The notes: generated by a model from the letters alone, not told the origin. A DNA stretch of 36,520 nucleotides from an uncultured Sphingomonadaceae bacterium (GCA_902806235.1 CADCVW010000105.1:1-36520); one strand, 5' to 3'. Positions 6,417 through 16,096 are shown, counted from the first letter of the stretch. Translations and numbers: made by a program.

Positions 6417-9176
6417 TCAGGCCGCCGCTGCCTCGGCCGCCGCCTTGCCCGCCGCGGCGGCGAGCAGCCGCGCTTCGAGTTCCGCGAGCCGCGCCGGGTC
6501 GGCAATCTTCACGCCCAGTAGGTCGGTGACGTAGAACACGTCCACCGCGCGCTCGCCGTAGGTCGCGATGTGCGCCGAATGGATGGTCACGCCGCTGGTG
6601 AACAGCGCGTAGGCCAAGTCGTGGAGCAGCGCGGGCCGGTCGCGCGCGTTCACCTCCGCCACCGTGTAGCGGTTGGAGGCGCGATCATCGACCAGCGCCA
6701 GCGGCTCGATGCTGAACGCCTCCGCGCGGGCGCGCGGGAGCGGCCGGGCGTCCAGCCGCTCGGCCAGGCGATGCCTGTTGGCCAGCGCGTCGCGGACGCA
6801 GCGCTCCAGGCGCTCGATCTGCGCCGGATCGGCGAAGGGCCGCCCGAGCGGGTCCTGCACCAGCAGGTTGTCCACCGCCGCCCCGTCGCGCGTGGTGTGG
6901 ACGCGCGCGTCGATGATGTTGCCGCCCGCCAGGCTGATCGCCCCGGCGAGCCGGTAGAAGAGCCCGGGGTGGTCGGCCGCGTGGAGCGTGACCCAGGTCG
7001 CCCCACGCGCCTCGTCCACCGCGGTGCGCAGGCTGAGCAACGGCTCGTCCGCATCCGGCGACGCGTCGGCGATCTGCAGCGCGTTGGCGCGCAGCACCTC
7101 GTCGGGCTCCGCCAGCCAGTAGGCGTCGGGCATGCGGCCCCCGTAAGCGGCGAAACGCGCCTCATCCCAGCCGAGGGCTTGCCGCAGCGCTTCCTGCTTC
7201 GCCCCGACCCGCTCGGCGCGGCCCCGCTGCTTGTGGCCGAGCCGCAGCGTCTCCTCCGCCGCCTCGAACAGCTCGGCCAGCAACTGGCGCTTCCAGCCGT
7301 TCATCACGCCGGGGCCGACCGCCGAGATGTCGACGACGGTGAGCACGAACAGCAGCCGCAGCCGCTCGGGCGACTGCACGAGGGCGGCGAAGTCGGCGAT
7401 CGTCTTGGGGTCGGCCAAGTCGCGCTTGAAGGCGAAGCGCGACATGAGCAGGTGGTGGCGCACGAGCCAGGCGACGAGTTCCGTCTCGCCCGGCGTCAGC
7501 CCGAGCCGCGGGCCCAGCTGCCCGGCGACCTCCGCCCCCAGCACGCTGTGGTCGCCGCCGCGGCCCTTGGCGATGTCGTGGAGGAGCACGGCGACGCGCA
7601 GCGCGCGCCGCGCGGAGGCCTGCCGCAGGATAGCGCTCGCCAGTTCCTGGTCCTCCACCTCGCCGCGTTCCAGTCGGGCGAGGAGGCCGAGCGCCCGGAT
7701 CGTGTGCTCGTCCACCGTATAGTGGTGGTACATGTCGAACTGCATCTGCGCGACGACGCGGTTGAAGTCGGGCAGGAAGCGGCCGATCACCCCCGCCTCG
7801 TTCATCCAGCGCAGCACGAGCTCCGGATCGCGGCTGCCGAGCACGTCGAGGAAGTAGGCGTTGGCGAAGGCGTCGTCGCGCACCGTCGCGTCGATTAGCC
7901 GGGCGTCGCGGCTCGCCGCGCGCATGGTGAGGGGGTGGATCTCCAGCTCGTGCGCGGCAGCGACCGCGAACAAGCGGACGAGCCGCGTCGGGTCCTCGGC
8001 GAACCAGCCGTCGTGTGGGCTAGCCAGTCGCCCCCGGTCGAGCACGAAGCCGTCCAGCCGCCGCCTGCGGCGGAAGATGGCCGGCAGCCCCGGCATCGCG
8101 AAGCGCCGCCCCTTCTCGGCCAGGCTCTCGTCGAGCTGGGCGAGGAACACGCCCGTCAGGCTTCCCACCTCCTTAGCATGCAGGAAGTAGCGCCGCATGA
8201 AGCGCTCCACCGCCGACTGCCCCGCCGCCTCCCGATAGTTCATCCGCGCGGCGATCTCTCGCTGCAGGTCGAAGGTCAGCCGGTCCTCCGCGCGCCGCGC
8301 GAGCAGGTGGAGGTGGCAGCGCACCGCCCACAGGAAGCGCTCGGCCCGTCGATAGCGGCCGAGTTCGGCGGCCGTGAGCACGCCCCGCTTCACCAGCTCC
8401 TCAAGGGCGCCCACCCGAAACGCGTAACGCGCGATCCAGAGCAGCGCGTGGAGGTCGCGCAGGCCGCCCTTGCCTTCCTTAACGTTGGGCTCGACGACGT
8501 AGCGGCTGTCACCCATCCGCCGGTGCCGTGCGTCGCGCTCGGCGAGCTTGGCGTAGACGAAGGCGCGCGCGTCCTTCGCCACGACCTCGTCCCAAAAGCG
8601 CGCGGCGGCTTCCCCGCCGAGCGCGCGGTCGCCGCAGACGTGGCGCGCCTCGAGCAGCGCGGTGGCGGCGGTCTGGTCGGCCTTGGCGACCGCGACCAGC
8701 TCGTCGAGCGAGCGGGCGGACTGGCCGATCTTCAGCCCCAGGTCCCACAGGACGTACAGGATCGACTCGATCACCTGCTCGGCCCAGGGCGTCGGCTTCC
8801 AGGGAGTCACGAAGCCGAGATCGACGTCCGAATGGAGCGCCATCTCGCCGCGCCCGTAGCCGCCGACCGCGATCACCAAGAGGCGTTCGGCGGCGGTGGG
8901 GTTGGACAAGGGGTAAAGACGTTCGACGGTGACGCGGTGGACGGCGCGGAGCAGCGCGTCGGTGAGCTCGGCGTAGGCCGCGGCGAGCTCGCGGCCGGCT
9001 TGAGGGCGGGCCTCCAAGCGACGGGCGATCTCGGCGCGGCCGTGGTGCAGGGCTCCCTTGAGCGGCGGGAGCATCGCGCGGCGCAGGGCGGACGGCTCGG
9101 CCTCCGGCAGCGCGAGCAGCGCGGCGTGGAGCGCGGGCTCGTCGATGATCGGCTCTGGGTCGGACTCAGGCTGCAC
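6417..9176 (-). CDS. glnD: Bifunctional PII uridylyltransferase/uridylyl-removing enzyme
   Basis: GlnD senses glutamine and attaches or removes UMP on PII proteins, setting nitrogen assimilation. The 919 residues follow the family order: nucleotidyltransferase domain with VGGYGRGEMALHSDVDLGFV (about 104-123), a helical linker, an HD hydrolase domain with LLHDIAKGRGGDHS near 532, and two C-terminal ACT domains (TWVTLHAADHPGLF near 730; RYTVAEVNARDRPALLHDLA near 837). The chosen start is GTG at 9176, four codons after an in-frame TAG. It has no clear Shine-Dalgarno, so a start at the ATG encoding Met35 remains possible. It lies upstream of, but is separated by a repeat from, mutS on the same strand in the reverse order (mutS is transcribed towards glnD). 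Confidence 0.95.
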   Translation of the reverse strand: MQPESDPEPIIDEPALHAALLALPEAEPSALRRAMLPPLKGALHHGRAEIARRLEARPQAGRELAAAYAELTDALLRAVHRVTVERLYPLSNPTAAERLLVIAVGGYGRGEMALHSDVDLGFVTPWKPTPWAEQVIESILYVLWDLGLKIGQSARSLDELVAVAKADQTAATALLEARHVCGDRALGGEAAARFWDEVVAKDARAFVYAKLAERDARHRRMGDSRYVVEPNVKEGKGGLRDLHALLWIARYAFRVGALEELVKRGVLTAAELGRYRRAERFLWAVRCHLHLLARRAEDRLTFDLQREIAARMNYREAAGQSAVERFMRRYFLHAKEVGSLTGVFLAQLDESLAEKGRRFAMPGLPAIFRRRRRLDGFVLDRGRLASPHDGWFAEDPTRLVRLFAVAAAHELEIHPLTMRAASRDARLIDATVRDDAFANAYFLDVLGSRDPELVLRWMNEAGVIGRFLPDFNRVVAQMQFDMYHHYTVDEHTIRALGLLARLERGEVEDQELASAILRQASARRALRVAVLLHDIAKGRGGDHSVLGAEVAGQLGPRLGLTPGETELVAWLVRHHLLMSRFAFKRDLADPKTIADFAALVQSPERLRLLFVLTVVDISAVGPGVMNGWKRQLLAELFEAAEETLRLGHKQRGRAERVGAKQEALRQALGWDEARFAAYGGRMPDAYWLAEPDEVLRANALQIADASPDADEPLLSLRTAVDEARGATWVTLHAADHPGLFYRLAGAISLAGGNIIDARVHTTRDGAAVDNLLVQDPLGRPFADPAQIERLERCVRDALANRHRLAERLDARPLPRARAEAFSIEPLALVDDRASNRYTVAEVNARDRPALLHDLAYALFTSGVTIHSAHIATYGERAVDVFYVTDLLGVKIADPARLAELEARLLAAAAGKAAAEAAAA

Positions 9177-9227
9177 AGTGCCGATCTAGGCGTTCGGAGG
9201 TGCCGCGACAAACGGAGCGCCGCGCCA

Positions 9228-9359
9228 GCCCCTCCACCACCGGCCTGCGGCCGGCGGTCAGTCTCCCCAAGCAGGGCTTGGGGAGAGGGACCGCCGAATC
9301 CTCCCTGTCGCGCAGCGGCAGGCAGGGAACCGCGATGCGCAGCATCGTGGTGGAGGGGC
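9228..9359. repeat. Nested palindromic repeat between mutS and glnD
   Basis: Outer 13-bp arms GCCCCTCCACCAC (9228-9240) and its exact complement (9347-9359) enclose four inner palindromes: CCGGCC-TGC-GGCCGG (9240-9254), an eight-pair stem 9252-9259/9289-9296 that contains an 11-pair hairpin (9262-9272 with 9276-9286, loop AGG), a CCCTG/CAGGG pairing near 9303-9327, and CGATGC-GCA-GCATCG (9333-9347). The whole could fold as a cloverleaf. Its right end touches the mutS stop codon at 9360-9362. This architecture resembles abundant non-coding intergenic repeats of sphingomonad genomes; no ORF is inside. Confidence 0.8.
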
Positions 9360-12005
9360 CTACTCCGCCCCTTCCCCCTCCGCCGCCTTCTTCAACCGGT
9401 ACATCAGCTCCAGCGCCTCGCGCGGGCTCAGCGCGTCAGCGTCCACCCCGTCCAGCAACGCCCGCAGCGGGTCGGGCGCCGCGGCCTCCGCCTCCGCCGC
9501 CGCGGCGAACAAGGGCAGGTCGTCGAGCCCCGCGGCGATGCCGCCCGTCTTCGCCCGCCCCGCTTCCAGCTTGCCCAGCACCGCTTTGGCCCGCGCGAGC
9601 ACGGGCGCGGGCAGCCCGGCGAGCTTGCCCACTGCGAGCCCGTAGCTGCGGTCGGCGGGGCCGGAGGCCACCTCGTGCAGCAGCACCAGCTCTCCCTTCC
9701 ATTCCCGCGCGCGGACGTGATGGAGCGACAGCGCGTCCAGCCGCTCGGCGAGCCGGGTGAGCTCGTGGTAGTGAGTGGCAAACAGGCAGCGGCAGCGGCA
9801 GCGGTCGTGGACCCACTCCACCACCGCCCAGGCGATGGCCAGCCCGTCGTAGGTGGAGGTGCCGCGGCCGACCTCGTCGAGGATGACGAAGCTCCGCTCG
9901 GTCGCCTGGCGCAGGATGGCGGCGGTCTCCACCATCTCGACCATGAAGGTGGAGCGGCCGCGCGCGAGGTTGTCGCTCGCGCCGACGCGGCTGAACAGGC
10001 GGTCGATGATGCCCAGGGTGGCGCTGGCCGCGGGGACGTAGCTCCCGGCCTGCGCGAGCACGGCGAGCAGCGCGTTCTGCCGCAGGAAGGTCGACTTGCC
10101 GCCCATGTTGGGGCCGGTGACGAGCCACAGCCGGTCGTCGGCGGACAGCCGGCAGTCGTTGGCGACGAAGCACGCGCCCGCGGCCTCGCGGCGCAGCGCG
10201 TCCTCCACCACCGGGTGTCGCCCGCCCTCCACCTCGAAGCAGGGATGCTCGACGAACGCGGGCCGCGCCCAGCCGCCCTCCGCCGCGCGCTCGGCCAGGC
10301 CCGCCGTGGCGTCAAGCCGGGCGAGCGCGTTCGCCGTTCCGGCGATCCCGCGGGCTTGGCAGAGCACTGCCGCGGTGAGCTCCTCCAGGTGCGCCGCCTC
10401 CGCGGCGAGCGCGTGCGCGCCGGCCTGCGCGATGCGCAGCGCCTCCTCGTGCAGCTCGGGCGCGTTGAAGCGGACGGCGTTGCCGAGCGTCTGGCGGTGG
10501 GTGAAGCCCGAGTCGGCGCGCATCAGGGCGTCGGCCGCGCGCGCGGGCACTTCGACATGGTAGCCGAGCAGGTTGTTGTGGCGCACCTTGAGCGAAGAGA
10601 TGCCGGTCCCCGCCCGGTAGCGCGCCTCCAGCGCCGCCACCGCGCGCCGCCCGTCGGCGGCGGTGGCCCTCAGCGCGTCGAGCGCGGCGTCGTACCTCTC
10701 GGCGATTGCCCCGCCCGCGCCCGGGTCGGCGGGCGGCGCGGGGACGAGCGCGCGGAGCAGCGCGTCGATCAGCGAACCGTGGCCGCCGAGCGCGGGCAGC
10801 AGCTCGCGGAGCAGCGACGCGCGTTCGGCGTAGGGGGCGAGCAGCGCCGCCACCCCGGTCGCGCCGTCCAGCCCGTCGCGCAGCTGGCCCAAGTCGCGCG
10901 GCGTGCCCCGCCCCGCCGCGACCCGGCCCAGCGCGCGCGACAGGTCGGGCAGCGCGCGAAGCTTGGCGCGCAGCCGGTCGCGTAAGCCGGCCTCGTCATG
11001 GAGGAGCGCAACCAGCGCCAGCCGTTGCTCAATGCCTGAGCGGTCGGTGAGCGGCGCGGCGAGGTCCGCCGCGAGCAGCCGCGCCCCCGCCGCCGTCGCC
11101 GTGCCGTCGACCGCGCCGAGCAGGCTCCCCGTGCGTTCGCCGTTCGCCGCCCGGATGAGCTCCAGGCTCTCGCGCGAGGCGGCGTCGATCGCCATCGCCG
11201 CCCCGGCCCCGCCGCCCGCGCCGCGCGTCGGCGGTTCGAGGAACCCGTCGCGCCCGCGCGAAGCCTCGTCGAGATAGGCCAGGAGGCCTCCCGCCGCGGC
11301 GAGCTCGGCGCGGGTGAAGTCCCCGAAGGCGTCGAGCGCCGCGACGCCGAAACGCCGCTTCAGCGCCGCCTCGCCGCCCACGCCCGTGAAATGCGTCCGC
11401 GCCCGCACCGTCGCGCCCGGCGGCGCGGCGAGGCCTTCGGGCACGACGATCTCCGCCGCGCCGATTCGGGCGAGTTCAGCGTCGAGCGCCTCCGCCTTCA
11501 CCGCCGACAACTCGAACCGCCCGGTCGACACGTCCGCGGCCGCGACGCCCACCTCCTCGCCGATCTCCGCCAAGGCGACGAGCCAGTTCGACGCGCGCGC
11601 GTCGAGCAGCGCTTCCTCCGTTAAGGTGCCGGCCGTCACCAGCCGCACGATCGCGCGGCCGACCAGCGCCTTGGAGCCGCCGCGCGCGCGCGCCTGCGCC
11701 GGCGACTCCGTCTGCTCGGCGACCGCGACGCGGTGCCCTCCCTTGATCAGCCGCGCGAGGTAGCTCTCTGCCGAATGGACGGGCACGCCGCACATCGGCA
11801 CGGGCCGGCCGTCGTGCTCGCCGCGGTGGGTGAGCGCTATGTCGAGGCAGGCGGCGGCGGCCGCTGCATCCTCGAAGAACAGCTCGAAGAAATCGCCCAT
11901 GCGGTAGAACAGCAGACAGTCGCCCGCCTCAGCCTTGAGCGCGAGATACTGCGCCATCATCGGCGTGGCGCCCGCGCCCGCCCCATCCTTCGCCGTCCCG
12001 CCCAC
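9360..12005 (-). CDS. mutS: DNA mismatch repair protein MutS
   Basis: MutS recognises mismatches and, with ATP, recruits MutL. The N-terminal mismatch-binding motif reads FYRMGDFFELFFEDA (retaining Phe-x-Glu). The ATPase core has Walker A GPNMGGKST near residue 632, Walker B FVILDEVGRGTSTYDG near 705 and FATHYHELTRL. The reading frame is open up to 12239, but the N-terminal stretch there is low-complexity Arg-rich shadow. I place the start at GTG 12005, preceded by AAGG, giving 881 residues; the ATG pair at 11955-11960 is the conservative alternative (866 residues). A GGCAGC hexamer repeated three times (9785-9802) encodes a Cys-Arg tract just before FATHYHE. Divergent maeB begins 71 bp away, so the promoters must share that gap. 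Confidence 0.95.
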   Translation of the reverse strand: MGGTAKDGAGAGATPMMAQYLALKAEAGDCLLFYRMGDFFELFFEDAAAAAACLDIALTHRGEHDGRPVPMCGVPVHSAESYLARLIKGGHRVAVAEQTESPAQARARGGSKALVGRAIVRLVTAGTLTEEALLDARASNWLVALAEIGEEVGVAAADVSTGRFELSAVKAEALDAELARIGAAEIVVPEGLAAPPGATVRARTHFTGVGGEAALKRRFGVAALDAFGDFTRAELAAAGGLLAYLDEASRGRDGFLEPPTRGAGGGAGAAMAIDAASRESLELIRAANGERTGSLLGAVDGTATAAGARLLAADLAAPLTDRSGIEQRLALVALLHDEAGLRDRLRAKLRALPDLSRALGRVAAGRGTPRDLGQLRDGLDGATGVAALLAPYAERASLLRELLPALGGHGSLIDALLRALVPAPPADPGAGGAIAERYDAALDALRATAADGRRAVAALEARYRAGTGISSLKVRHNNLLGYHVEVPARAADALMRADSGFTHRQTLGNAVRFNAPELHEEALRIAQAGAHALAAEAAHLEELTAAVLCQARGIAGTANALARLDATAGLAERAAEGGWARPAFVEHPCFEVEGGRHPVVEDALRREAAGACFVANDCRLSADDRLWLVTGPNMGGKSTFLRQNALLAVLAQAGSYVPAASATLGIIDRLFSRVGASDNLARGRSTFMVEMVETAAILRQATERSFVILDEVGRGTSTYDGLAIAWAVVEWVHDRCRCRCLFATHYHELTRLAERLDALSLHHVRAREWKGELVLLHEVASGPADRSYGLAVGKLAGLPAPVLARAKAVLGKLEAGRAKTGGIAAGLDDLPLFAAAAEAEAAAPDPLRALLDGVDADALSPREALELMYRLKKAAEGEGAE

Positions 12006-12076
12006 GCGAGGCCTTATCGCGCGCTTGTTCGTCCGGGCAAAGCGCCTAAAGCGCGCCCGGAACGAGGAGCACCGCC

Positions 12077-14350
12077 ATGGACGAGCCCAGCGACGTCGAC
12101 TTCTCGGGAGCCGAGGCCCTCCGCTTCCACGCGGAGGGCCGGCCCGGCAAGATCGAGATCGTTCCCTCCAAGCCGATGGCGACCCAGCGCGACCTGAGCC
12201 TCGCCTACTCGCCCGGCGTCGCCGTCCCCGTGGAGGCAATCGCGCGCGATCCTTCGCTCGCCTACGACTACACCGCCAAGGGCAACCTCGTCGCCGTGAT
12301 CAGCAACGGCACCGCCATTCTGGGGCTCGGCAACCTGGGCGCGCTGGCGTCCAAGCCCGTGATGGAAGGCAAGGCGGTGCTGTTCAAGCGCTTCGCCGAC
12401 GTCGACTCGATCGACCTCGAACTGGCTACCGAGGACGTCGACCGCTTCGTCGACGCGGTGGCGCTGATGGAGCCGAGCTTCGGCGGGATCAACCTGGAAG
12501 ACATCAAGGCGCCCGAGTGCTTCGTTATCGAGAGCACGCTCCGCGAGCGCATGAATATCCCTGTGTTCCACGACGATCAGCACGGCACCGCCATCATCGC
12601 CGCCGCCGGGCTGATCAACGCAGCCTTCCTCACCGGGCGCGACCTGGCCAGCCTGCGCATCGTGGTGAACGGCGCGGGCGCGGCCTCCATCGCCTGCACC
12701 GAACTGGTGAAGGCGATGGGCGTGCCGAGCGGCCAAGTGGTGATGTGCGACAGCAAGGGAGTGATCTGGCAGGGCCGCACCGAAGGCATGAACCAGTGGA
12801 AGTCGGCCCACGCCGCGCCCACCGAAGCGCGCACGCTGGCGGACGCCATGGCGGGCGCGGACGCCTTCCTTGGCCTGTCGGTGAAGGGCGCGCTCACCCC
12901 CGAGATGGTGCGGAGCATGGCGGCGAACCCGATCATCTTCGCCATGGCCAACCCCGACCCGGAGATCACCCCGGCCGAGGCGCACGGCGCGCGGCCGGAC
13001 GCGATCGTGGCGACCGGCCGCTCGGATTATCCGAACCAGGTCAACAACGTGCTCGGCTTCCCCTACATCTTCCGCGGCGCGCTCGACGTGCGGGCCACCG
13101 CCATCAACGAGGCGATGAAGGTCGCCGCCGCCCACGCCATCGCCGCGCTCGCCCGCGAGGCGGTGCCGGACGAGGTCGCCTCCGCCTACGGGGGACCGAG
13201 CAAGCGCTTTGGCCGCGACTACATCATCCCCGCGCCCTTCGACCCGCGGCTGATCGAGGCGATCCCGGCCGCGGTGGCGCGGGCCGCCATGGACAGCGGC
13301 GTCGCCGCCCGCCCCATCGCCGACATGGCGGCCTACCGCACTGAGTTGCGCAACCGGCTGAACCCCACCACCGCCGTCCTCGCGGGCGCCTTCGCGGCGG
13401 CGCAGCAGAGCCCGAAGCGCGTGGTGTTCGCGGAAGGCGAGCAGGAAGCGGTGCTCCGCGCGGCGGTCAGCTTGCGCGACGGCGGCTACGCGGTCCCCGT
13501 GCTCGTCGGGCGGACGGAGGCGGTGCGCGAGTCGATGGCGGCGATCGGCTTGGACGACGCGGCGGCGCAGGGCTTCGAGATCCACAACAGCGCCAACAGC
13601 GACCTCGTCCCCGCCATGGTCGACCGGCTCTACGGACGGCTCCAGCGCCGCGGCTACCTGCGCCGTGACGTGCAGCGCCTGGTCAACCACGAGCGCAACG
13701 TGTTCGCCGCGCTGATGCTCGAGCTCGGCGCGGCCGACGCCATGGTGTCGGGCGTCACCCGCCACTTCGTCCAGGTAAAACGGCAGGTCGACTTGGTGGT
13801 GGACCGCAGCCCCGGCCACGTCCCCTTCGGCCTCCATATGATCGCCGGGCGCTCGTCGACCATCTTCGTTGCCGATACCACCGTGAACGAGCGGCCGGAC
13901 GCCGAAACCCTCGCCGACATCGCGACGCAGACGGCGGCGCTGGTCCGCCGCTTGGGCCAGGAGCCGCGGGTGGCGTTCCTGTCCTTCTCGACCTTCGGCA
14001 ACCCGGAAGGGACCACGGCGGAGGAGGTGCGCGGCGCAGTGCGGCTGCTCGACCTGCGGTCCCCCGATTTCGAATGGGAAGGCGAAATGTCGGCGGACGT
14101 CGCGCTCAACCCGGGGATCGCCGCCAACTACCCCTTCAGCCGCCTGTCGGGGCCGGCCAACGTGCTCGTCATGCCCGGCCTCCACTCGGCCAACATCTCG
14201 GCCAAGCTGTTGAAGGAGATCGGCGGCGGGCGCGTGGTGGGGCCGCTGCTGATGGGCATGAGCCGTCCGGTGCAGATCGCGCCGATGGGCGCGCCCGCAT
14301 CGGACCTGGTCACGCTGGCGGTGCTGGCGACCAGCGGAGTTACAGGGTAA
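12077..14350 (+). CDS. maeB: NADP-dependent malic enzyme fused to phosphotransacetylase-like domain
   Basis: The enzyme decarboxylates malate to pyruvate with NADP reduction, feeding acetyl-CoA and NADPH supply. The 757-residue length and two-part build match MaeB. The malic domain (about 1-430) holds [15 protein letters not shown], the Tyr/Lys region [22 protein letters not shown] and [11 protein letters not shown]. The C-terminal half (from about 440) is a PTA-like domain with [15 protein letters not shown] and [23 protein letters not shown]. In characterised MaeB proteins this half is regulatory (acetyl-CoA sensing) rather than a working phosphotransacetylase. ACGAGGAGC upstream of ATG 12077 is a good ribosome site. 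Confidence 0.95.
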   Translation: MDEPSDVDFSGAEALRFHAEGRPGKIEIVPSKPMATQRDLSLAYSPGVAVPVEAIARDPSLAYDYTAKGNLVAVISNGTAILGLGNLGALASKPVMEGKAVLFKRFADVDSIDLELATEDVDRFVDAVALMEPSFGGINLEDIKAPECFVIESTLRERMNIPVFHDDQHGTAIIAAAGLINAAFLTGRDLASLRIVVNGAGAASIACTELVKAMGVPSGQVVMCDSKGVIWQGRTEGMNQWKSAHAAPTEARTLADAMAGADAFLGLSVKGALTPEMVRSMAANPIIFAMANPDPEITPAEAHGARPDAIVATGRSDYPNQVNNVLGFPYIFRGALDVRATAINEAMKVAAAHAIAALAREAVPDEVASAYGGPSKRFGRDYIIPAPFDPRLIEAIPAAVARAAMDSGVAARPIADMAAYRTELRNRLNPTTAVLAGAFAAAQQSPKRVVFAEGEQEAVLRAAVSLRDGGYAVPVLVGRTEAVRESMAAIGLDDAAAQGFEIHNSANSDLVPAMVDRLYGRLQRRGYLRRDVQRLVNHERNVFAALMLELGAADAMVSGVTRHFVQVKRQVDLVVDRSPGHVPFGLHMIAGRSSTIFVADTTVNERPDAETLADIATQTAALVRRLGQEPRVAFLSFSTFGNPEGTTAEEVRGAVRLLDLRSPDFEWEGEMSADVALNPGIAANYPFSRLSGPANVLVMPGLHSANISAKLLKEIGGGRVVGPLLMGMSRPVQIAPMGAPASDLVTLAVLATSGVTG

Positions 14351-14372
14351 CTAGCGCTCGACCGAGGAAGCA

Positions 14373-14400
14373 CGTCGTCCCAGCGGAAGCTGGGACGACG
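14373..14400. repeat. 12-bp hairpin with GGAA tetraloop (family copy 1)
   Basis: Arms CGTCGTCCCAGC (14373-14384) and GCTGGGACGACG (14389-14400) are perfect complements around GGAA, a GNRA-type loop. It sits between the convergent 3' ends of maeB and bamE. There is no T-tract, yet its place suits a two-way transcript end or an mRNA-stabilising stem. A related copy lies at 31749-31774. Confidence 0.75.
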
Positions 14401-14419
14401 GCTATCCGAGCCGACGAGC

Positions 14420-14908
14420 CTAGTTCGGCCGGTTCCCCGTCGGGGCGCCCGGCGCCCCCGCCGCGCCCACCGTGCCGATGTTGCCGAACAGCTCGCTGAA
14501 GAAGCTGCGGTTCCGGCCGAGTGTCGGCGTTTCCTGCTCGGATGGCGAAATGGAGGCAACCTGCTCCAGCCCCGTGCGGCGGACCTGCGTCACCGTGCCC
14601 GCGGGATTGAAGCGGACGTGGAGCACCAGCTGGTCGCTCGGCCGCGGCTGATTGTAGGCGTACTGCCGCGTGGTGCGCGACACGTAATACCAATCCTGGT
14701 CGCTGAAGGTGCCGACGAAGCTCGGCCGGCCGAGCGTCTGCGTCACGCTCTCGCGCGTGTCGACGCCGACCTGCACCGATTCCACCAGCGCCGCGTCGGC
14801 GAGGTAGCCCTGGTGGCCGCGCACCTTGGTGCAGGCGGGCGCGGCGACCAGCGCCGCGAGGAGGAGCAGCGCGGGGCCGGCTCGACGCGCGCCATTGAAC
14901 TTGAGCAT
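14420..14908 (-). CDS. bamE: Outer-membrane assembly factor BamE (SmpA/OmlA family)
   Basis: BamE is a small lipoprotein of the BAM complex that inserts beta-barrels. From ATG 14908 (GGAG five bases upstream) the protein has 162 residues. It has a hydrophobic signal (ALLLLAALVAAPA), a Cys at 26, then the family core: RGHQGYLADAALVESVQVGVDTRESVTQTLGRPS, the aromatic run DQDWYYVSRTTRQYAY, and QLVLHVRFNPAGTV. The lipobox is degenerate: A-P-A-C instead of the usual L-A-G-C. The C-terminal tail is Gly/Ala/Pro-rich. A longer open frame up to 15397 is only a shadow of the divergent chaperone gene. Confidence 0.9.
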   Translation of the reverse strand: MLKFNGARRAGPALLLLAALVAAPACTKVRGHQGYLADAALVESVQVGVDTRESVTQTLGRPSFVGTFSDQDWYYVSRTTRQYAYNQPRPSDQLVLHVRFNPAGTVTQVRRTGLEQVASISPSEQETPTLGRNRSFFSELFGNIGTVGAAGAPGAPTGNRPN

Positions 14909-14948
14909 GGGAACTCCAACTATTTCAGGGTGCCGTAACAACGGCGAC

Positions 14949-15527
14949 ATGAACCGGGAAGTTATGGGAGCGACGGAGATCACGCAAGGTCGCGGCGGCA
15001 TCGCGAGCCGCCTGTTCGGCCGCCTGTTCTCGTCGCGGCGCGAGCGCGACCGCTTCCGCCCGCTGTATGCGGTTCTCGTTGAACGCGCGCGCGATCCGCG
15101 CTGGTACACCGACGGCGGCGTGCCCGACACGCGCACCGGGCGCTTCGCGGTGCTCTCGGCGCTGCTGGCTGTGGTGCTGCTCCGCCTGGAGGGCGCCGGC
15201 ACCGAGCGCGAGGCAGAGGCGCTGATCAGCGAGCTGTTCGTCGAGGACATGGATGGCCACCTGCGCGAGGACGGGATCGGCGACCAGATCGTCGGCAAGC
15301 ACGTCCGCCAGCTGATGGGCGCGGCGGCGGGCCGCCACCAAGCGCTGCGCCTTGCGGGCGACGACCATGAGGCGATCGCGCAAGTCGTCTCCCGCAACTT
15401 CTACGGCGGCGAGTCCCCGGCGGCGGGCGCGCTCCGGGCGGCAACCGACCTCCTCGCCGGCTTCCGCGCGGCCGTGGCGCTCACGCCGCTCCCCGCGCTC
15501 AAGGACGGGGCGCTGCCGCCGCTATGA
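14949..15527 (+). CDS. Ubiquinol-cytochrome c chaperone family protein
   Basis: Family members (CBP3/UQCC1-type) assist assembly of respiratory complex III. The 192-residue protein shows the domain's features: FRPLYAVLVERARDPRWYTDGGVPDTRTGRFAVLSALLAVVLLRL near 38-82, then ELFVEDMDGHLREDGIGDQIVGKHVRQLMGA. The D-MD-LRE-G-GD pattern is diagnostic. Two ATGs, 14949 and 14964, are possible and neither has a strong Shine-Dalgarno; the upstream one is used. Only 40 bp separate it from divergent bamE. The stop codon overlaps the next gene's ATG (ATGA), so the two are translationally coupled. Confidence 0.85.
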   Translation: MNREVMGATEITQGRGGIASRLFGRLFSSRRERDRFRPLYAVLVERARDPRWYTDGGVPDTRTGRFAVLSALLAVVLLRLEGAGTEREAEALISELFVEDMDGHLREDGIGDQIVGKHVRQLMGAAAGRHQALRLAGDDHEAIAQVVSRNFYGGESPAAGALRAATDLLAGFRAAVALTPLPALKDGALPPL

Positions 15528-16060
15528 ACGAGTGGAGCCGCCCCGTGCGCCTCGACCGCCTGTCCGCCGTCCCGGCCGAACTGCGCGTGGAAGCGGAGCC
15601 GGTCGAGCGCGAAGCCTTGGCACGGCGCTTCGGGCTGCTCGGCATCGAGCGGCTCCGCGCCGACGTGCGGCTGGTCCGCCACGGCGAGCTAGTGCGCGCC
15701 GAGGGCGAGCTGGACGCCGCCGTCCGCCAAGCCTGCGTCGCGACGGACGAACCCGTCGAGGCGGAGGTGAGCGCGCCCTTTTCCCTTGTTTTCCACCCCG
15801 AGGCCGCCGATGATCCCGCCGACGAGCGCGAGCTGAGCGAGGGCGAGCTCGACGTGCTGTTCTACGCCGGCGACAGCGTGGATGTGGGCGAGGCCGCGGC
15901 CGAAACGCTTTTCCTCCACCTTGACCCCTTCCCCCGCGCCCCGGACGCCGACGAGGCGCTCCGCGCGGCCGGGGTGAAAACGGAGGAGGAAGTCCTGGTG
16001 GAGAGCAGCCCGTTCGGCGCACTCGCGGGGCTCAAGGCGAAGCTCGCAAAGGACGGCTGA
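15524..16060 (+). CDS. DUF177 (YceD-type) protein
   Basis: 178 residues starting in an ATGA overlap with the chaperone gene. The central CVATDEPVEAEVSAPFSLVFHPE is the DUF177 hallmark (Cys-x-x-Thr-x-Glu-Pro-Val), followed by an acidic stretch and DVGEAAAETLFLHLDPFPR. In E. coli and plants, YceD-type proteins are linked to 23S rRNA accumulation, and yceD usually precedes rpmF. Here rpmF is absent and the partner is the chaperone gene. The direct role in this organism is not known. Confidence 0.85.
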   Translation: MNEWSRPVRLDRLSAVPAELRVEAEPVEREALARRFGLLGIERLRADVRLVRHGELVRAEGELDAAVRQACVATDEPVEAEVSAPFSLVFHPEAADDPADERELSEGELDVLFYAGDSVDVGEAAAETLFLHLDPFPRAPDADEALRAAGVKTEEEVLVESSPFGALAGLKAKLAKDG

Positions 16061-16062
16061 GC

Positions 16063-16087
16063 GGAACCGAGCGGGCCGCTAGGCGCT
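16063..16087 (+). promoter_or_regulatory. Weak EcfG-type promoter candidate before the DUF305 lipoprotein
   Basis: GGAAC at 16063-16067 is followed after exactly 16 bases by CGCT at 16084-16087, one base off the EcfG -10 element CGTT. Transcription would begin at about 16094, almost on the ATG at 16097, which would make the mRNA nearly leaderless. This fits the absence of any Shine-Dalgarno there. It is clearly weaker than the perfect match at 23343-23367. Confidence 0.3.
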
Positions 16088-16096
16088 GCGGCGATT

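Noticed and set aside
7935-10985. 1016-codon plus-strand frame across glnD and mutS
   Set aside because: It crosses two genuine minus-strand genes and an intergenic repeat; composition is that of an antisense shadow.
12006-12239. Extended MutS N-terminus up to 12239
   Set aside because: 78 extra residues are almost all Arg, Pro, Ser and Gly and lie antisense to maeB's start; MutS begins with the TPMMAQYLALK region.
12014-14185. 723-codon minus-strand frame opposite maeB
   Set aside because: His/Gly/Arg-rich shadow of maeB with no recognisable fold.
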